NCBI RefSeq assembly: GCF_001555965.1
Contig: NZ_LSHX01000019.1
Location: forward strand, 1 to 64,000
Length of the DNA: 64,000 nucleotides
From: Sphingomonas sp. CCH21-G11
GTDB lineage: Bacteria; Pseudomonadota; Alphaproteobacteria; Sphingomonadales; Sphingomonadaceae
Reading direction: 5' to 3'
The translations under genes and the position numbers were made by a program. Each line of letters begins with the position of its first letter. Positions within the stretch are counted from its first letter, which is position 1. The notes beneath the pieces were generated by a model. It was not told the DNA's origin. It made no database searches and saw only the letters and a program-made list of their open reading frames with translations. Below, piece after piece: positions 17,474-27,146 of the stretch.

Positions 17474-17807
17474 TCCGCGCGGATCGGCACCGTCCCTGGG
17501 CCTCGTCGCGCCGCCTTCCCCCCTGGCGGGCAGCTTTCCCGGTCCGGTGCCGACGCGAAGGCCCGCGCGGCTGGCAACATGCCGCGGCGTGCGGAGGCGG
17601 GCGTCCGGGAAAAGGGAGTGAACCCGACCGCCCGCATTCGCACCATCGGTCATTTTCGCAGGGCGCGAAACAGCCAATTCGGCCGTGGAGCGGCCGGGCT
17701 GTATCGCGGCGGGACGCACGCATGTCGCGCGGATGTGGACCAAAATCCAGCTGGCGTTCACCAATGCCCGCGTTATGCATGGCCGCGCGAGCGGTGGGAG
17801 AGTGCGC
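17474..17807. other. Intergenic stretch, nothing recognised
   Basis: 334 bp between ubiG and the S41 lipoprotein gene. It is GC-rich, without a convincing promoter, repeat or terminator. An in-frame ATG at 17775 could extend the next gene upstream, but the sequence there does not look like coding. Confidence 0.5.
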
Positions 17808-19289
17808 GTGCGTGCGGGACGTCTGGGCGTAGGGTTGAGTTTGCTGGCCCTGCTTGGGGCATGCGGCGGCGGCGGCGGCGGCGGCAGCCGGACGAGCGGA
17901 ACGGTGACTGCGCCGCCGACCTCGGCCGCACCCGCACCCGCACCCGCACCCTCGCCGACACCCGCACCCACCCCGACGGCGACGACCGCCGGATGCTCGG
18001 TGCGCGAACGCCAGGACTGGGTCGCGGCGCAAATCAACGAATGGTATCTTTTCCCCGACCTCCTCGCGACGGGACTGAACCCCGCCGCCTATGCCACCGT
18101 CGATGCGTATATCGACGCGCTGACCGCCAACGCCCGCACGCTGAACCGCGACCGTTACTTCACCTATCTGACCTCGATCGCCGAGGAGAGCGCCTATTAC
18201 GCGTCTGGCGCCACCGCCGGTTTCGGCGTGCGTTTCGGGTTCTCGGGCGACCGCCTGTTCGTGATCGAGGCGTTCGAGGGCGGGCCCGCGCTCGCGGCCG
18301 GGGTCGATCGCGGTGCGGAGATCGTCGGCGTCGGCACGACGAGCGCGAATGTCCGCAGCGTCGCCGCCATCCTGGCCAGTGAGGGCGAGACGGGGCTCGG
18401 TACGGCGCTCGGCCCGTCGACCGAGGGCACCGTCCGCGTGCTGCGCGTCCAGGATGCCACCGGCACGCGCGAGGTCAGCATTACCAAGCGCATTTTCGAT
18501 TTGACCCCGGTGTCGTCGCGCTATGGCACCCGCATCCTCGACGATGGCGGCCGGCGGGTCGGCTATCTCAACCTGCGCACCTTCATCTCGACCGCGGATC
18601 AGGCGCTGCGCAACGCCTTCCAGCAGTTCCGCGACGCGGGCGTGACAAACCTCGTGATCGATTTCCGCTATAATGGCGGTGGCCTCGTCTCGACGGCAGA
18701 GCTGCTGAGCGACCTGCTCGGCGGGGCGCGGACCGCGTCGAATATCCAGTCGATCACCGCGTTCCGCCCGTCCAAATCGGCCCAGAACGAAACCCGCTAT
18801 TATCGTGCGCAGCCCCAGTCGGTCGCGCCGATGCGCATTGCGTTCATCGGCAGCGGCGGCACCGCGTCGGCCAGCGAGCTGGTCATCAACGCGACCCTGC
18901 CCTATCTGCGCGCCAATTCCGCGCTGATCGGCACCAATACCTATGGCAAGCCGGTCGGCCAGATCGCGCTCGACCGGCCGGCGTGCGACGACCGGCTGCG
19001 CGTCGTCGCCTTTGCAAGCCAGAATGCCGACGGCCAGGGCGGCTACTACAACGGTCTCGCGTCGGTGATGGAATCGAGCTGCCAGGCATCGGACGATATC
19101 AGCTTCCCGCTCGGCGACCCGCGCGAGGCATCGGTGCGCACGGCGCTCGACTTTCTCGCGGGGCGCAGCTGCACCCGGATCGCCGTCGGAACCCAGGGCC
19201 CGCAGGCCGCGCGCAGCACGACTGCCCGGCGGCTGTTCAGCCCGACCCGCCCGACCGCTGCGCAGCGCGAGACGCCCGGCCTGTTCTGA
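17808..19289 (+). CDS. S41-family peptidase lipoprotein
   Basis: A 493-residue envelope protease of the C-terminal-processing (tail-specific) type. From the GTG at 17808, preceded by GGGAGAG, it has a lipoprotein signal ending LLALLGAC with lipidated Cys19. A glycine run and a long Ala-Pro-rich linker (AAPAPAPAPSPTPAPTPT) follow, then a PDZ-like domain (GFGVRFGFSGDRLFVIEAFE) and the S41 catalytic core: YLNLRTFIS, VIDFRYNGGG, then GSGGTASASELVINATLP with the catalytic serine and GTNTYGKPVGQ with the lysine. It probably degrades or trims periplasmic proteins; the substrate is unknown. The linker suggests reach across the periplasm. Confidence 0.88.
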   Translation: MRAGRLGVGLSLLALLGACGGGGGGGSRTSGTVTAPPTSAAPAPAPAPSPTPAPTPTATTAGCSVRERQDWVAAQINEWYLFPDLLATGLNPAAYATVDAYIDALTANARTLNRDRYFTYLTSIAEESAYYASGATAGFGVRFGFSGDRLFVIEAFEGGPALAAGVDRGAEIVGVGTTSANVRSVAAILASEGETGLGTALGPSTEGTVRVLRVQDATGTREVSITKRIFDLTPVSSRYGTRILDDGGRRVGYLNLRTFISTADQALRNAFQQFRDAGVTNLVIDFRYNGGGLVSTAELLSDLLGGARTASNIQSITAFRPSKSAQNETRYYRAQPQSVAPMRIAFIGSGGTASASELVINATLPYLRANSALIGTNTYGKPVGQIALDRPACDDRLRVVAFASQNADGQGGYYNGLASVMESSCQASDDISFPLGDPREASVRTALDFLAGRSCTRIAVGTQGPQAARSTTARRLFSPTRPTAAQRETPGLF

Positions 19290-19408
19290 CTCCGCATACC
19301 GCGCATTTCCAGCTTCTTGCGATCCGGGCGGGCGGGCGGCGGCGCGGGCTTGTGCGGTCGCCACCGCTTTCCCATCTGTGACGAGTCGAACCCCGGGAGA
19401 CGCGTAAC

Positions 19409-19693
19409 ATGGTCGAGGCACGCTGGAACGGTCACGTGATCGCACGCAGCGACGACACGGTCGTCGTCGAGCGCAACCATTATTTCCCCGCCGACAGCAT
19501 GACCGAGGCGGTGCAGCTCAAGCCGAGCGCCACCACCAGCGTCTGCCCGTGGAAGGGCACCGCACATTACTACACGCTCGTCGTCGACGGCGCGGAGAAT
19601 GTCGATGCGGCCTGGTACTATCCCGAGCCCAAGGATGCGGCGAGGGAGATCACCGGCCGTCTCGCCTTCTGGAAGGGCGTGACCGTCGCCTGA
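19409..19693 (+). CDS. DUF427 domain-containing protein
   Basis: A 94-residue protein with the DUF427 signature: VEARWNGHVIARSDDTVVVE, YFPADSM, and TTSVCPWKGTAHYYTLVVDG, ending WYYPEPKDAAREI. DUF427 is a small beta-sheet domain of unknown function, sometimes fused to Rv-type proteins. Stands alone just upstream of polA. Confidence 0.93.
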   Translation: MVEARWNGHVIARSDDTVVVERNHYFPADSMTEAVQLKPSATTSVCPWKGTAHYYTLVVDGAENVDAAWYYPEPKDAAREITGRLAFWKGVTVA

Positions 19694-19743
19694 GCCGGTT
19701 TAACCCGCTCGCCCCCCGCGCGGCGCCCTGCTAAGCCGCGGCC

Positions 19744-22515
19744 ATGCCCAACCATCTCTACCTCGTCGACGGCTCGAGCTTCATCTTCCGCGCCTATCAC
19801 GTGCTGCCCCGGCTGACCAATCGCCATGGCGAGCCGGCGGGCGCGGTCTATGGCTATACCACGATGCTGTGGAAGCTCGCGAAGGAGCTGCACGAAGCCG
19901 ACGGCCCAACCCATCTGGCGGTCATCCTCGACAAGTCCGAACACACGTTCCGCAACGACCTGTACGATCAATACAAGGCGCATCGCCCCCCTGCGCCCGA
20001 GGATCTGGTGCCGCAGTTCCCGATGATCCGCGATGCGACGCGCGCGTTCAGCCTGCCCTGCATCGAGGAGCTGGGGTGGGAAGCCGACGACCTGATCGCG
20101 AGCTATGCGAAGGCGGCGCTGGCCCAGGGCTGGCACGTCACCATCGTCAGTTCCGACAAGGACCTGATGCAGTTGCTGACCGAACCCGGTATCGACATGC
20201 TCGACACGATGAAGGACCGCCGCATGGGGCCCGAGGCGGTGGTCGAGAAGTTCGGCGTCGGCCCCGAGAAGCTGGGCGAGGTGCTGGCGCTGATGGGGGA
20301 CAGCGTCGACAACGTCCCCGGCGTCCCAGGCGTCGGCCCCAAGACGGCCGCCAAGCTGATCCTGGAGCATGGCGATGTCGACGCCGTGCTCGCCGCCGCG
20401 CCGAACATGAAACCGGGCAAGCTGCGCGACAATCTGATCGAGCATGCCGACATGGCGCGGCTGTCGCGCCGTCTGGTCACCCTCGCCGATGACGTGCCGC
20501 TGCCGCACCCGCTCGAGGAGATGACGCTCGACGGCATTCCCGAACCGCCGCTGCGCGCGTTCCTGGAGCATCACGGCTTCAAGTCGCTGCTGGCCAAGCT
20601 GTCCACCGTCGCCGACCCGGTCGACACCGGCAGCACGCCGCCGCCGGTCGCGGCCGAGCAGGCCGCCGATCCGGCGTGCGATCACGACGCCTATGAAACC
20701 GTAGTCGACGACGCCGCGCTCGACCGCTGGATCGACGCCGCCCGGCACCAGGGCTGGGTCGCGATCGATACCGAGACCACCGGGCTCGACGCGATGTCGG
20801 CCGATCTGGTCGGCATTTCCATGGCGCTCGCCCCCAATCGGGCCTGCTACATCCCGGTCGGCCATGTCGGGCACGACATGTTCAGCGAGCGCCCGCAACA
20901 GATCGAGCGCACGGTCGCGCTGGCGAAGCTCAAGCCGCTGCTCGAGGACCCGGCGGTGCTCAAGATCGGCCACAACCTCAAATACGACCTGATCGTCCTG
21001 CGGCGCTGCGGCATCGATGTCGCGCCGTATGACGACACGATCGTCATGTCGTTCGACCTCGATGCCGGGCGGCACGGGCACGGCATGGACGAGCTCGCCG
21101 CCACGCACCTGTCGCACAGCTGCATCGCGTTCAAGGACGTGGTCGGTACCGGCAAGAACCAGAAGCATTTCGGCGAAATCGACCTGCATGCCGCAACCCG
21201 CTACGCGGCCGAGGATGCGGACGTGACGCTGCGCTTCTGGCGGCGGTTCAAGCCGCGGCTCGCCTATGAAGGCGGAACGCGGATCTATGAGCTGGTCGAT
21301 CGCCCGCTGGTCCGCGTCATCGCCGGGATGGAAATGGCGGGCGTAAAGGTCGATGCCGGGCGGCTCGCCCAGCTTTCATCCGAATTCAGCCAGCAGATCG
21401 CGCGGCTGGAGGAGGAGATCCACGCGCTCGCCGGGTTCAAGTTCGTGATCGGCAGCCCAAAGCAACTGGGCGACGTGCTGTTCGACAAGATGGGGATCAA
21501 GGGCGGCCGCAAGGGCAAGTCGGGCGTCTATTCGACCGACGTTAACGAACTGGAGCGGATTGCCGCCGACAAGGACTCGCCCGGCCGCGACATGGTGCTC
21601 AAGGTGCTCGACTGGCGCCAGCTCAGCAAATTGAAGTCGACCTATACCGACGCGCTCCAGGCCCAGATCAACCCGCACACCGGCCGCGTCCATACCAGCT
21701 ACAGCCTGACCGGGGCGCAGACCGGGCGCCTCTCGTCGACCGACCCCAACCTCCAGAACATCCCGATCCGCACCGAGGTCGGCCGTCAGATCCGCGACGC
21801 GTTCGTGGCTGAGCCGGGCCATGTCATCCTGGCCGCCGACTATTCGCAGATCGAGCTGCGCCTCGCCGCGCACATCGCCGACGTGCCGGCGCTGCGCGAC
21901 GCGTTCGCCAACGGCGACGACATCCACAACATGACCGCGATGGAGCTGTTCGGCGAGGTCAATCGCGACACGCGCGGGCGGGCGAAGACGATCAACTTTG
22001 CGATCCTCTACGGCATTTCGCGCTGGGGGCTGGCGGGGCGGCTCGACGTGACGCCCGATGAGGCACAGGCGATGATCGACCGCTATTTCGATCGCTTCCC
22101 CGGCATCAACCGCTACATCGCCGACACGCTGATGACGGCAAAGGAACGCGGCTATACCGAGACGCTGTTCGGGCGGAAGACGCACTTCCCGCGCCTCAAG
22201 TCCCCCAATCAGAACGAGCGCGCCGGATCCGAACGCGCCGCGATCAACGCGCCCATCCAGGGTACGAGCGCCGACATCATCAAGCGCGCGATGGCGCGCA
22301 TGGGCCCCGCGCTGGAACAGGCCGGCCTGCCCCGGGTTCGCATGCTGATGCAGGTCCACGACGAACTGGTGTTCGAGCTGCCCGAGGGCGACATCGACGC
22401 GGCCAGGCCCGTGATCGAGCACGTGATGGCGACCGCCGCCGAACCCGCAGTCAGGCTCACCGTCCCGCTCGGCGTCGAGATCGGGGTCGGGCCAAGCTGG
22501 GGCGCCGCGCATTGA
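19744..22515 (+). CDS. polA: DNA polymerase I
   Basis: A 923-residue polymerase with all three domains. The N-terminal 5'-3' exonuclease has VDGSSFIFRAYH, EADDLIA, SSDKDLMQLL and DNVPGVPGVGPKTAAKL. The 3'-5' proofreading domain is intact: AIDTETTGLDAMSADLVGIS, KIGHNLKYDLIVLRR, and the later YAAEDADVT. The polymerase has motif A LAADYSQIELRLAAH, motif B KTINFAILYGIS and motif C MQVHDELVFELP. It removes RNA primers and fills repair gaps. The stop codon overlaps the TTG start of the antiporter gene by two bases. Confidence 0.98.
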   Translation: MPNHLYLVDGSSFIFRAYHVLPRLTNRHGEPAGAVYGYTTMLWKLAKELHEADGPTHLAVILDKSEHTFRNDLYDQYKAHRPPAPEDLVPQFPMIRDATRAFSLPCIEELGWEADDLIASYAKAALAQGWHVTIVSSDKDLMQLLTEPGIDMLDTMKDRRMGPEAVVEKFGVGPEKLGEVLALMGDSVDNVPGVPGVGPKTAAKLILEHGDVDAVLAAAPNMKPGKLRDNLIEHADMARLSRRLVTLADDVPLPHPLEEMTLDGIPEPPLRAFLEHHGFKSLLAKLSTVADPVDTGSTPPPVAAEQAADPACDHDAYETVVDDAALDRWIDAARHQGWVAIDTETTGLDAMSADLVGISMALAPNRACYIPVGHVGHDMFSERPQQIERTVALAKLKPLLEDPAVLKIGHNLKYDLIVLRRCGIDVAPYDDTIVMSFDLDAGRHGHGMDELAATHLSHSCIAFKDVVGTGKNQKHFGEIDLHAATRYAAEDADVTLRFWRRFKPRLAYEGGTRIYELVDRPLVRVIAGMEMAGVKVDAGRLAQLSSEFSQQIARLEEEIHALAGFKFVIGSPKQLGDVLFDKMGIKGGRKGKSGVYSTDVNELERIAADKDSPGRDMVLKVLDWRQLSKLKSTYTDALQAQINPHTGRVHTSYSLTGAQTGRLSSTDPNLQNIPIRTEVGRQIRDAFVAEPGHVILAADYSQIELRLAAHIADVPALRDAFANGDDIHNMTAMELFGEVNRDTRGRAKTINFAILYGISRWGLAGRLDVTPDEAQAMIDRYFDRFPGINRYIADTLMTAKERGYTETLFGRKTHFPRLKSPNQNERAGSERAAINAPIQGTSADIIKRAMARMGPALEQAGLPRVRMLMQVHDELVFELPEGDIDAARPVIEHVMATAAEPAVRLTVPLGVEIGVGPSWGAAH

Positions 22516-23774
22516 TTGCAGCGCCGCCGGCGATCGTCGAGCTGTACATCCCGGTCCTGCTCGGCCTCGGCCTGCTGATCCTGCTGGTCGCGTGGCTGCC
22601 GCTGGTCCTGAAGGAATGGCCGCTGTCGCTGCCGATCGTGTGCGTCGGCATCGGCGCGGGCCTGTTTTCGATCCCGCGGTTTCAGCCCTTTGCGATCCAT
22701 CCGATCGAGACGCCGTTCATGGTCGAGAAGGCCGCCGAGCTGATCGTCCTCGTGTCGCTGATGGGGGCGGGGCTGAAGATCGCGCGGCCGTTGAGCTGGC
22801 GGGGCTGGCGGCCATGCTGGCGGATGCTGGGTATCGCCATGCCGCTCACCATCGTGGCGCTGACGCTGCTGGGTGCGGGGCTGCTCGGCGTCGGACTGTC
22901 GACCGCGCTGCTGCTCGCCGCGTCGCTCGCGCCGACGGATCCGGTGCTGGCATCCGACGTCCAGATCGAAAAGCCGGGATCGGACAGCGATGACGAGGCA
23001 CGCTTCACGCTGACCTCGGAAGCCGGGCTGAACGACGCCCTCGCCTTTCCCTTCGTCCATCTCGCCATTGCGGCGGCGGCAGGCGGCTGGACCTGGGCGA
23101 CGATGGGATGGTGGGTGCTGGACGACGTCGTGTTCCGGCTTGCCGTCGGCGCGATTGCGGGGGTGGCCGGCGGCTGGCTGCTCGGCTGGATCGTCTATCG
23201 CCTGCCCGGCGAGACGCGGCTGTCGCGAACCGGCGACGGCTTCGTCGCACTGGGGGCGACGCTCGTCATCTATGCGCTGACCGAATTGGCACATGGCTAT
23301 GGTTTTCTGGCCGTGTTCATCGCGGGACTGATGCTCAACCGCGCCGCCGCCACCGACGTGTTCAACGACCGGTTGCACGACTTTGCCGACGAAACCGAAC
23401 GGTTGCTGATGATGGTGATGCTCGTGATGTTCGGCGGCATGCTGAGCGCGGGCGGGCTGCTGGCGCTGGTGCGCTGGAGCGATGTCGTCTTCGCGCTGAT
23501 CGCGGTGTTCCTCGTCCGCCCGCTGGTCGGCTGGATCTCCCTGGCCGGGCTGCGTCGCTCACCGCTGGAGCGGGGCGCGATCGCGTTTTTCGGCATTCGC
23601 GGGCTGGGTTCGGTGTTTTATTTCGCCTACGGCATCAATCATGGCCAGTTCGACCAGCCGACGCGATTATGGGGTGCGATCGCGCTTGTGATCCTGATCT
23701 CGATCCTGCTGCACGGCACGACCGTCACCCCGGTGATGCGCCGGCTCGACCGCCAGCGCGAGGTCGAAGCATGA
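22512..23774 (+). CDS. Cation:proton antiporter (CPA1-like)
   Basis: A 420-residue inner-membrane protein with about twelve predicted spans, of the sodium/hydrogen exchanger family: AASLAPTDPVLASDVQ is the conserved CPA1 motif with the ion-binding Asp, followed by FTLTSEAGLNDALAFPFVHL, AVFIAGLMLNR, and FFGIRGLGSVFYFAYG. The first plausible codon is a TTG at 22512 overlapping the polA stop, so translation is likely coupled. The next gene overlaps by 4 bp. The ion specificity (Na, K) cannot be fixed from the sequence. Confidence 0.9.
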   Translation: MIAAPPAIVELYIPVLLGLGLLILLVAWLPLVLKEWPLSLPIVCVGIGAGLFSIPRFQPFAIHPIETPFMVEKAAELIVLVSLMGAGLKIARPLSWRGWRPCWRMLGIAMPLTIVALTLLGAGLLGVGLSTALLLAASLAPTDPVLASDVQIEKPGSDSDDEARFTLTSEAGLNDALAFPFVHLAIAAAAGGWTWATMGWWVLDDVVFRLAVGAIAGVAGGWLLGWIVYRLPGETRLSRTGDGFVALGATLVIYALTELAHGYGFLAVFIAGLMLNRAAATDVFNDRLHDFADETERLLMMVMLVMFGGMLSAGGLLALVRWSDVVFALIAVFLVRPLVGWISLAGLRRSPLERGAIAFFGIRGLGSVFYFAYGINHGQFDQPTRLWGAIALVILISILLHGTTVTPVMRRLDRQREVEA

Positions 23775-25279
23775 CCGCGCCCGACGAAATGGCCGCGCTG
23801 GCCAGGGGCGGGCGGACCAATATCCTCGGTTTCGGCCTGCGGCTGGCGGCGCGGATCCCGTTCCTGTTCATCGCCGGGCGGATTTACGGCGCGGAAATTG
23901 TCGGCCGGTTCGCGGTTGCCATCCTGGTGGTCGAATTCGCCGCGCTCGTCGCGACGATCGGGCTCAAGCGCGGGTTGGCCCAGGCGCTGGCGCACACCGA
24001 TCGCCCGCACGCGCACGTCGTGTGGGACGCGATGCTGGTCGCTGCCATCGCATCGCTGGTCGCCAGCGCCGTCCTGTTCGCCTTTCCCCAGGCGATGTAT
24101 CCCAACAGCCAGGTCATCGGGTTTGAACGGCTGCTGCCGCTGGTCGTGCTCGCCATCGCCTGGTCGGACATCGCGCTCGCCGCGCTCGCCTATCGCCACA
24201 ATATCCGGGCGGCGGTGACCGCGCGTGCGGTGATCGAGCCATGGACGATCAGCATCGCGGCCTTTGCGCTGTCCTACATTTCGTCGCGCGACGGGCTGAT
24301 CATCGCCTATGTCCTGTCGATGCTCGCCGCGCTCGCGGCCTCGTTGGTGCCGTTCGTGCGCAGCTATGGCCTGCCGCACGGCTGGTCGCCGCATCTGCCC
24401 GAGATGTTCGCGCTCGCCCGCCGCAACGCGCCGCTGGCCGGGGCGGATGCGATCGAATGGGGCACGCGCAACGTCGACCGCTTCATCCTGGGCCTGTTCT
24501 TCGCCCCCAATGTCGTCGGCATCTATTACATGGCCCAGCAGGTCGCGTCGCTGCCGCAGAAGCTGAAGACCAGTTTCGATCCCGTGCTCGGGCCCGTCAT
24601 CACCCAGGCGCTCGCGCGCGGCGACCGGGCCGCGGTCGCCCGCCAGATCCGCCAGGTCGGCTTCTGGATCATCGCCGCACAGGCCGGCCTGGCGCTGATC
24701 GGCGGGCTGCCGGCCGAAGGCGTCATGGGCGTGGTCGGCCCCGCCTTCGTGGCGGGCGCGGGCGCGCTCATCTTCCTGCTCGCCGCCGAAGTGCTCGCCG
24801 CACCGGGGGCCGTGGCGGAGGCCGGGCTGGTCTATGTCGCGCGGCACCGCAACCTGATCCTGTCGATCACCGTCCTGTCGTTGCAGATCGGGCTCAGCTT
24901 CGCGCTGGTCATCGCCGCGCGCACCCTGGGCCTGCCGGAAGGATGGGCGGCTGCCGCGCCCGCGGTTGCGCTGACCGTGTCGCTGGCGCTCGGCTCGCTG
25001 CTCAAGACGCGGCTGCTCGCCCGCCTGCTCGACGCGCCGGTATCGTCGCTGCGCTGGTCGTTCGCCTGGGCGGTGGCGGCGGCGGGCGTGGTCGGCTGGG
25101 TCGTGACGACCCAGCTGCCCGAATGGGCCGAGCTGGCAATCGGCATCCCGGCGATCCTGCTCAGCTACCTGTACGTCCTGTGGCGCTGGGGCTTCGGGCC
25201 GCAGGACCGCACGCTGTTCCGCAAGCTGCCCGGCGCGCCCGAGATCCCCGCGAGCGAGGACGCGGCCGAAGCAGCGTAA
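23771..25279 (+). CDS. Polysaccharide flippase (Wzx/MATE-like)
   Basis: A 502-residue membrane protein with 12-14 predicted helices and the oligosaccharide-flippase pattern at its start (RGGRTNILGFGLRLAARIPF, GAEIVGRFAVAILVVEF). The middle segment EWGTRNVDRFILGLFFAPNV and YYMAQQVASLPQKLKTSFDP resembles flippases that move lipid-linked polysaccharide repeat units. The ATG overlaps the antiporter stop by 4 bp. No glycosyltransferases flank it, so which polymer it serves is unknown. Confidence 0.82.
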   Translation: MTAPDEMAALARGGRTNILGFGLRLAARIPFLFIAGRIYGAEIVGRFAVAILVVEFAALVATIGLKRGLAQALAHTDRPHAHVVWDAMLVAAIASLVASAVLFAFPQAMYPNSQVIGFERLLPLVVLAIAWSDIALAALAYRHNIRAAVTARAVIEPWTISIAAFALSYISSRDGLIIAYVLSMLAALAASLVPFVRSYGLPHGWSPHLPEMFALARRNAPLAGADAIEWGTRNVDRFILGLFFAPNVVGIYYMAQQVASLPQKLKTSFDPVLGPVITQALARGDRAAVARQIRQVGFWIIAAQAGLALIGGLPAEGVMGVVGPAFVAGAGALIFLLAAEVLAAPGAVAEAGLVYVARHRNLILSITVLSLQIGLSFALVIAARTLGLPEGWAAAAPAVALTVSLALGSLLKTRLLARLLDAPVSSLRWSFAWAVAAAGVVGWVVTTQLPEWAELAIGIPAILLSYLYVLWRWGFGPQDRTLFRKLPGAPEIPASEDAAEAA

Positions 25280-25310
25280 GCGGTTACCGTCGGGTAAGAA
25301 TTGCGGCATA

Positions 25311-25332
25311 TGTGCGGAGCGTCATCCGCACA
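25311..25332 (+). promoter_or_regulatory. Inverted repeat in the leader of the Flp pilin
   Basis: TGTGCGG-N8-CCGCACA, perfect 7-bp arms, lies 12 bp upstream of the pilin ATG and partly overlaps the likely ribosome binding region (AGGAG at 25333). It could be an operator or an RNA hairpin that controls translation. Confidence 0.4.
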
Positions 25333-25344
25333 GGAGCCGACGCA

Positions 25345-25503
25345 ATGCCCCGCACGCTATGGCAGGACGAACGCGCCGCGACCGCCATCGAATATGGTCT
25401 GCTCGCAGCCCTTATCTCGGTCGCGCTGATCGCCGCGTTCAATGCCCTCGGTCTCAGCCTTGCGGGCATTTTCACGACGATCACCAACGCGCTGAACGGT
25501 TAG
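25345..25503 (+). CDS. Flp/Fap-type pilin subunit
   Basis: A 52-residue class IVb prepilin: short basic-acidic leader, then [20 protein letters not shown] with the conserved Glu and Tyr after the cleavage region, and a hydrophobic helix. Such pilins build Flp/Tad adhesive fibres. No prepilin peptidase, Tad ATPase or secretin genes lie nearby in the window, so it is an orphan here. AGGAG precedes the ATG. It converges with purH, 15 bp away. Confidence 0.9.
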   Translation: MPRTLWQDERAATAIEYGLLAALISVALIAAFNALGLSLAGIFTTITNALNG

Positions 25504-25518
25504 AGCGCCCTCGCCCGC

Positions 25519-27108
25519 TCAGTGGCGGAAGTGGCGCATCCCGGTGAAGATCATCGCCAGCCCGGCCTCATCGGCGGCGGCGATCACCTCGGCATCGCGG
25601 ATCGACCCGCCCGGCTGGATCACTGCCGTCGCGCCCGCCTCGACCGCGGCCAGCAGCCCGTCGGCAAAGGGGAAGAAGGCGTCGGACGCCACCGCCGAGC
25701 CGATGGTGCGCGGCTCCGCCCAGCCGGCCTTTTCGGCGGCATCCTTCGCTTTCCATGCGGCAATCCGCGCGGATTCCAGTCGGTTCATCTGGCCGGCGCC
25801 GATGCCCGCCGTCGCACCGTCGCGGGCATAGACGATCGCGTTCGACTTCACATGCTTGGCGACCGTCCAGGCAAAGCGGCAATCGGCCAGCTCCTGCGCC
25901 GTCGGCTGGCGGCGGGTGACGACGCGCAGCGCATCGTCCGCCACCCGGCCGTTGTCGCGCGACTGGACGAGCAACCCGCCCGCGATCGACTTGACCATCA
26001 ACCCGCCGCGCGCCGGATCGGGCAGGTCGCCGGTCAGCAGCAGGCGCAGATTCTTCTTCGCGGCAAAGATCGCGCGCGCGTCATCGGTCGCATCGGGCGC
26101 GGCGACCACTTCGGTGAAGATGTCCGCGATCGCTGCCGCCGTCTCACCGTCGAGCGTGCGGTTGGCCGCGATGATCCCGCCGAACGCCGACACGCTGTCG
26201 CACGCCAGCGCGGCGCGATAGGCGTCGATCAGCGTGTCGGCGCTGGCGACGCCGCACGGATTGGCGTGCTTGACGATCACCACCGTCGGCGGGCCGTCGC
26301 GAAACTCGCTGACCAGCTCGAGCGCGGCGTCGGCGTCGTTATAGTTGTTGTAGCTCAGTTCCTTGCCCTGCAGCTGCTCGGCCTGGGCGATCCCGCGCGC
26401 CGCCGGCCCCTGGGGCAGATAGAGCGCGGCCGACTGATGCGGATTTTCGCCATAGCGCAGCGTGTCGCCGCGCGTGAACGCCAGCGGCAGGGTCGCCGGA
26501 AACATCTCGCCCTGGTCGGCGAAGGCGAACCATTGCGCGATCGCGCTGTCATAGGCGGCAGTGGCGGCATAGGCCTTGGCCGCGAGCTTGCGGCGCGTAT
26601 CGATCCGCGTCGCGCCGCCGGTTTCGTCCAGCTCGGCGACCAGCGCGGGATAATCGGCCGGATCGGTGACGATCGCGACATAGGCGTGGTTCTTTGCGGC
26701 CGATCGCACCATGCTCGGCCCGCCGATGTCGATATTTTCGATGATCGTCGCGCGGTCGGCGCCGCGCGCCACCGTCCGGGCAAAGGGATAGAGGTTGACG
26801 ACGACCAGGTCGATCGCGCCGATCCCGTGCGCGGCCATTGCGGCGGCGTGATCCGCATCGTCGCGCACCGCCAGCAGCCCGCCATGCACCATCGGGTGCA
26901 GCGTCTTGACGCGCCCGTCCATCATCTCGGGAAAGCCGGTCAGCTCGGACACGTCGCGCACCACAAGCCCGGCGTCGCGCAGCGCGGTGGCGGTGCCGCC
27001 GGTCGACACCAGCTCGACGCCGTGGCGGGCGAGGGACTGCGCGAGTTCGACGATGCCCGTCTTGTCGGATACCGAAAGCAGCGCGCGGCGAAGGGGGATG
27101 TCGGTCAT
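25519..27108 (-). CDS. purH: PurH, bifunctional AICAR transformylase/IMP cyclohydrolase
   Basis: Carries out the last two steps of IMP synthesis. The 529-residue length is standard. The N-terminal cyclohydrolase domain starts [20 protein letters not shown] and has [17 protein letters not shown] and [19 protein letters not shown]; the transformylase domain has [38 protein letters not shown] and the C-terminal [14 protein letters not shown] and QPGGSIRD. The ATG at 27108 is preferred over one at 27120 because the family usually begins immediately before this sequence. Confidence 0.97.
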   Translation of the reverse strand: MTDIPLRRALLSVSDKTGIVELAQSLARHGVELVSTGGTATALRDAGLVVRDVSELTGFPEMMDGRVKTLHPMVHGGLLAVRDDADHAAAMAAHGIGAIDLVVVNLYPFARTVARGADRATIIENIDIGGPSMVRSAAKNHAYVAIVTDPADYPALVAELDETGGATRIDTRRKLAAKAYAATAAYDSAIAQWFAFADQGEMFPATLPLAFTRGDTLRYGENPHQSAALYLPQGPAARGIAQAEQLQGKELSYNNYNDADAALELVSEFRDGPPTVVIVKHANPCGVASADTLIDAYRAALACDSVSAFGGIIAANRTLDGETAAAIADIFTEVVAAPDATDDARAIFAAKKNLRLLLTGDLPDPARGGLMVKSIAGGLLVQSRDNGRVADDALRVVTRRQPTAQELADCRFAWTVAKHVKSNAIVYARDGATAGIGAGQMNRLESARIAAWKAKDAAEKAGWAEPRTIGSAVASDAFFPFADGLLAAVEAGATAVIQPGGSIRDAEVIAAADEAGLAMIFTGMRHFRH

Positions 27109-27146
27109 GCGCGTGCCCATCGGCCAAGCGGGCGCGCGGGGCAAGC

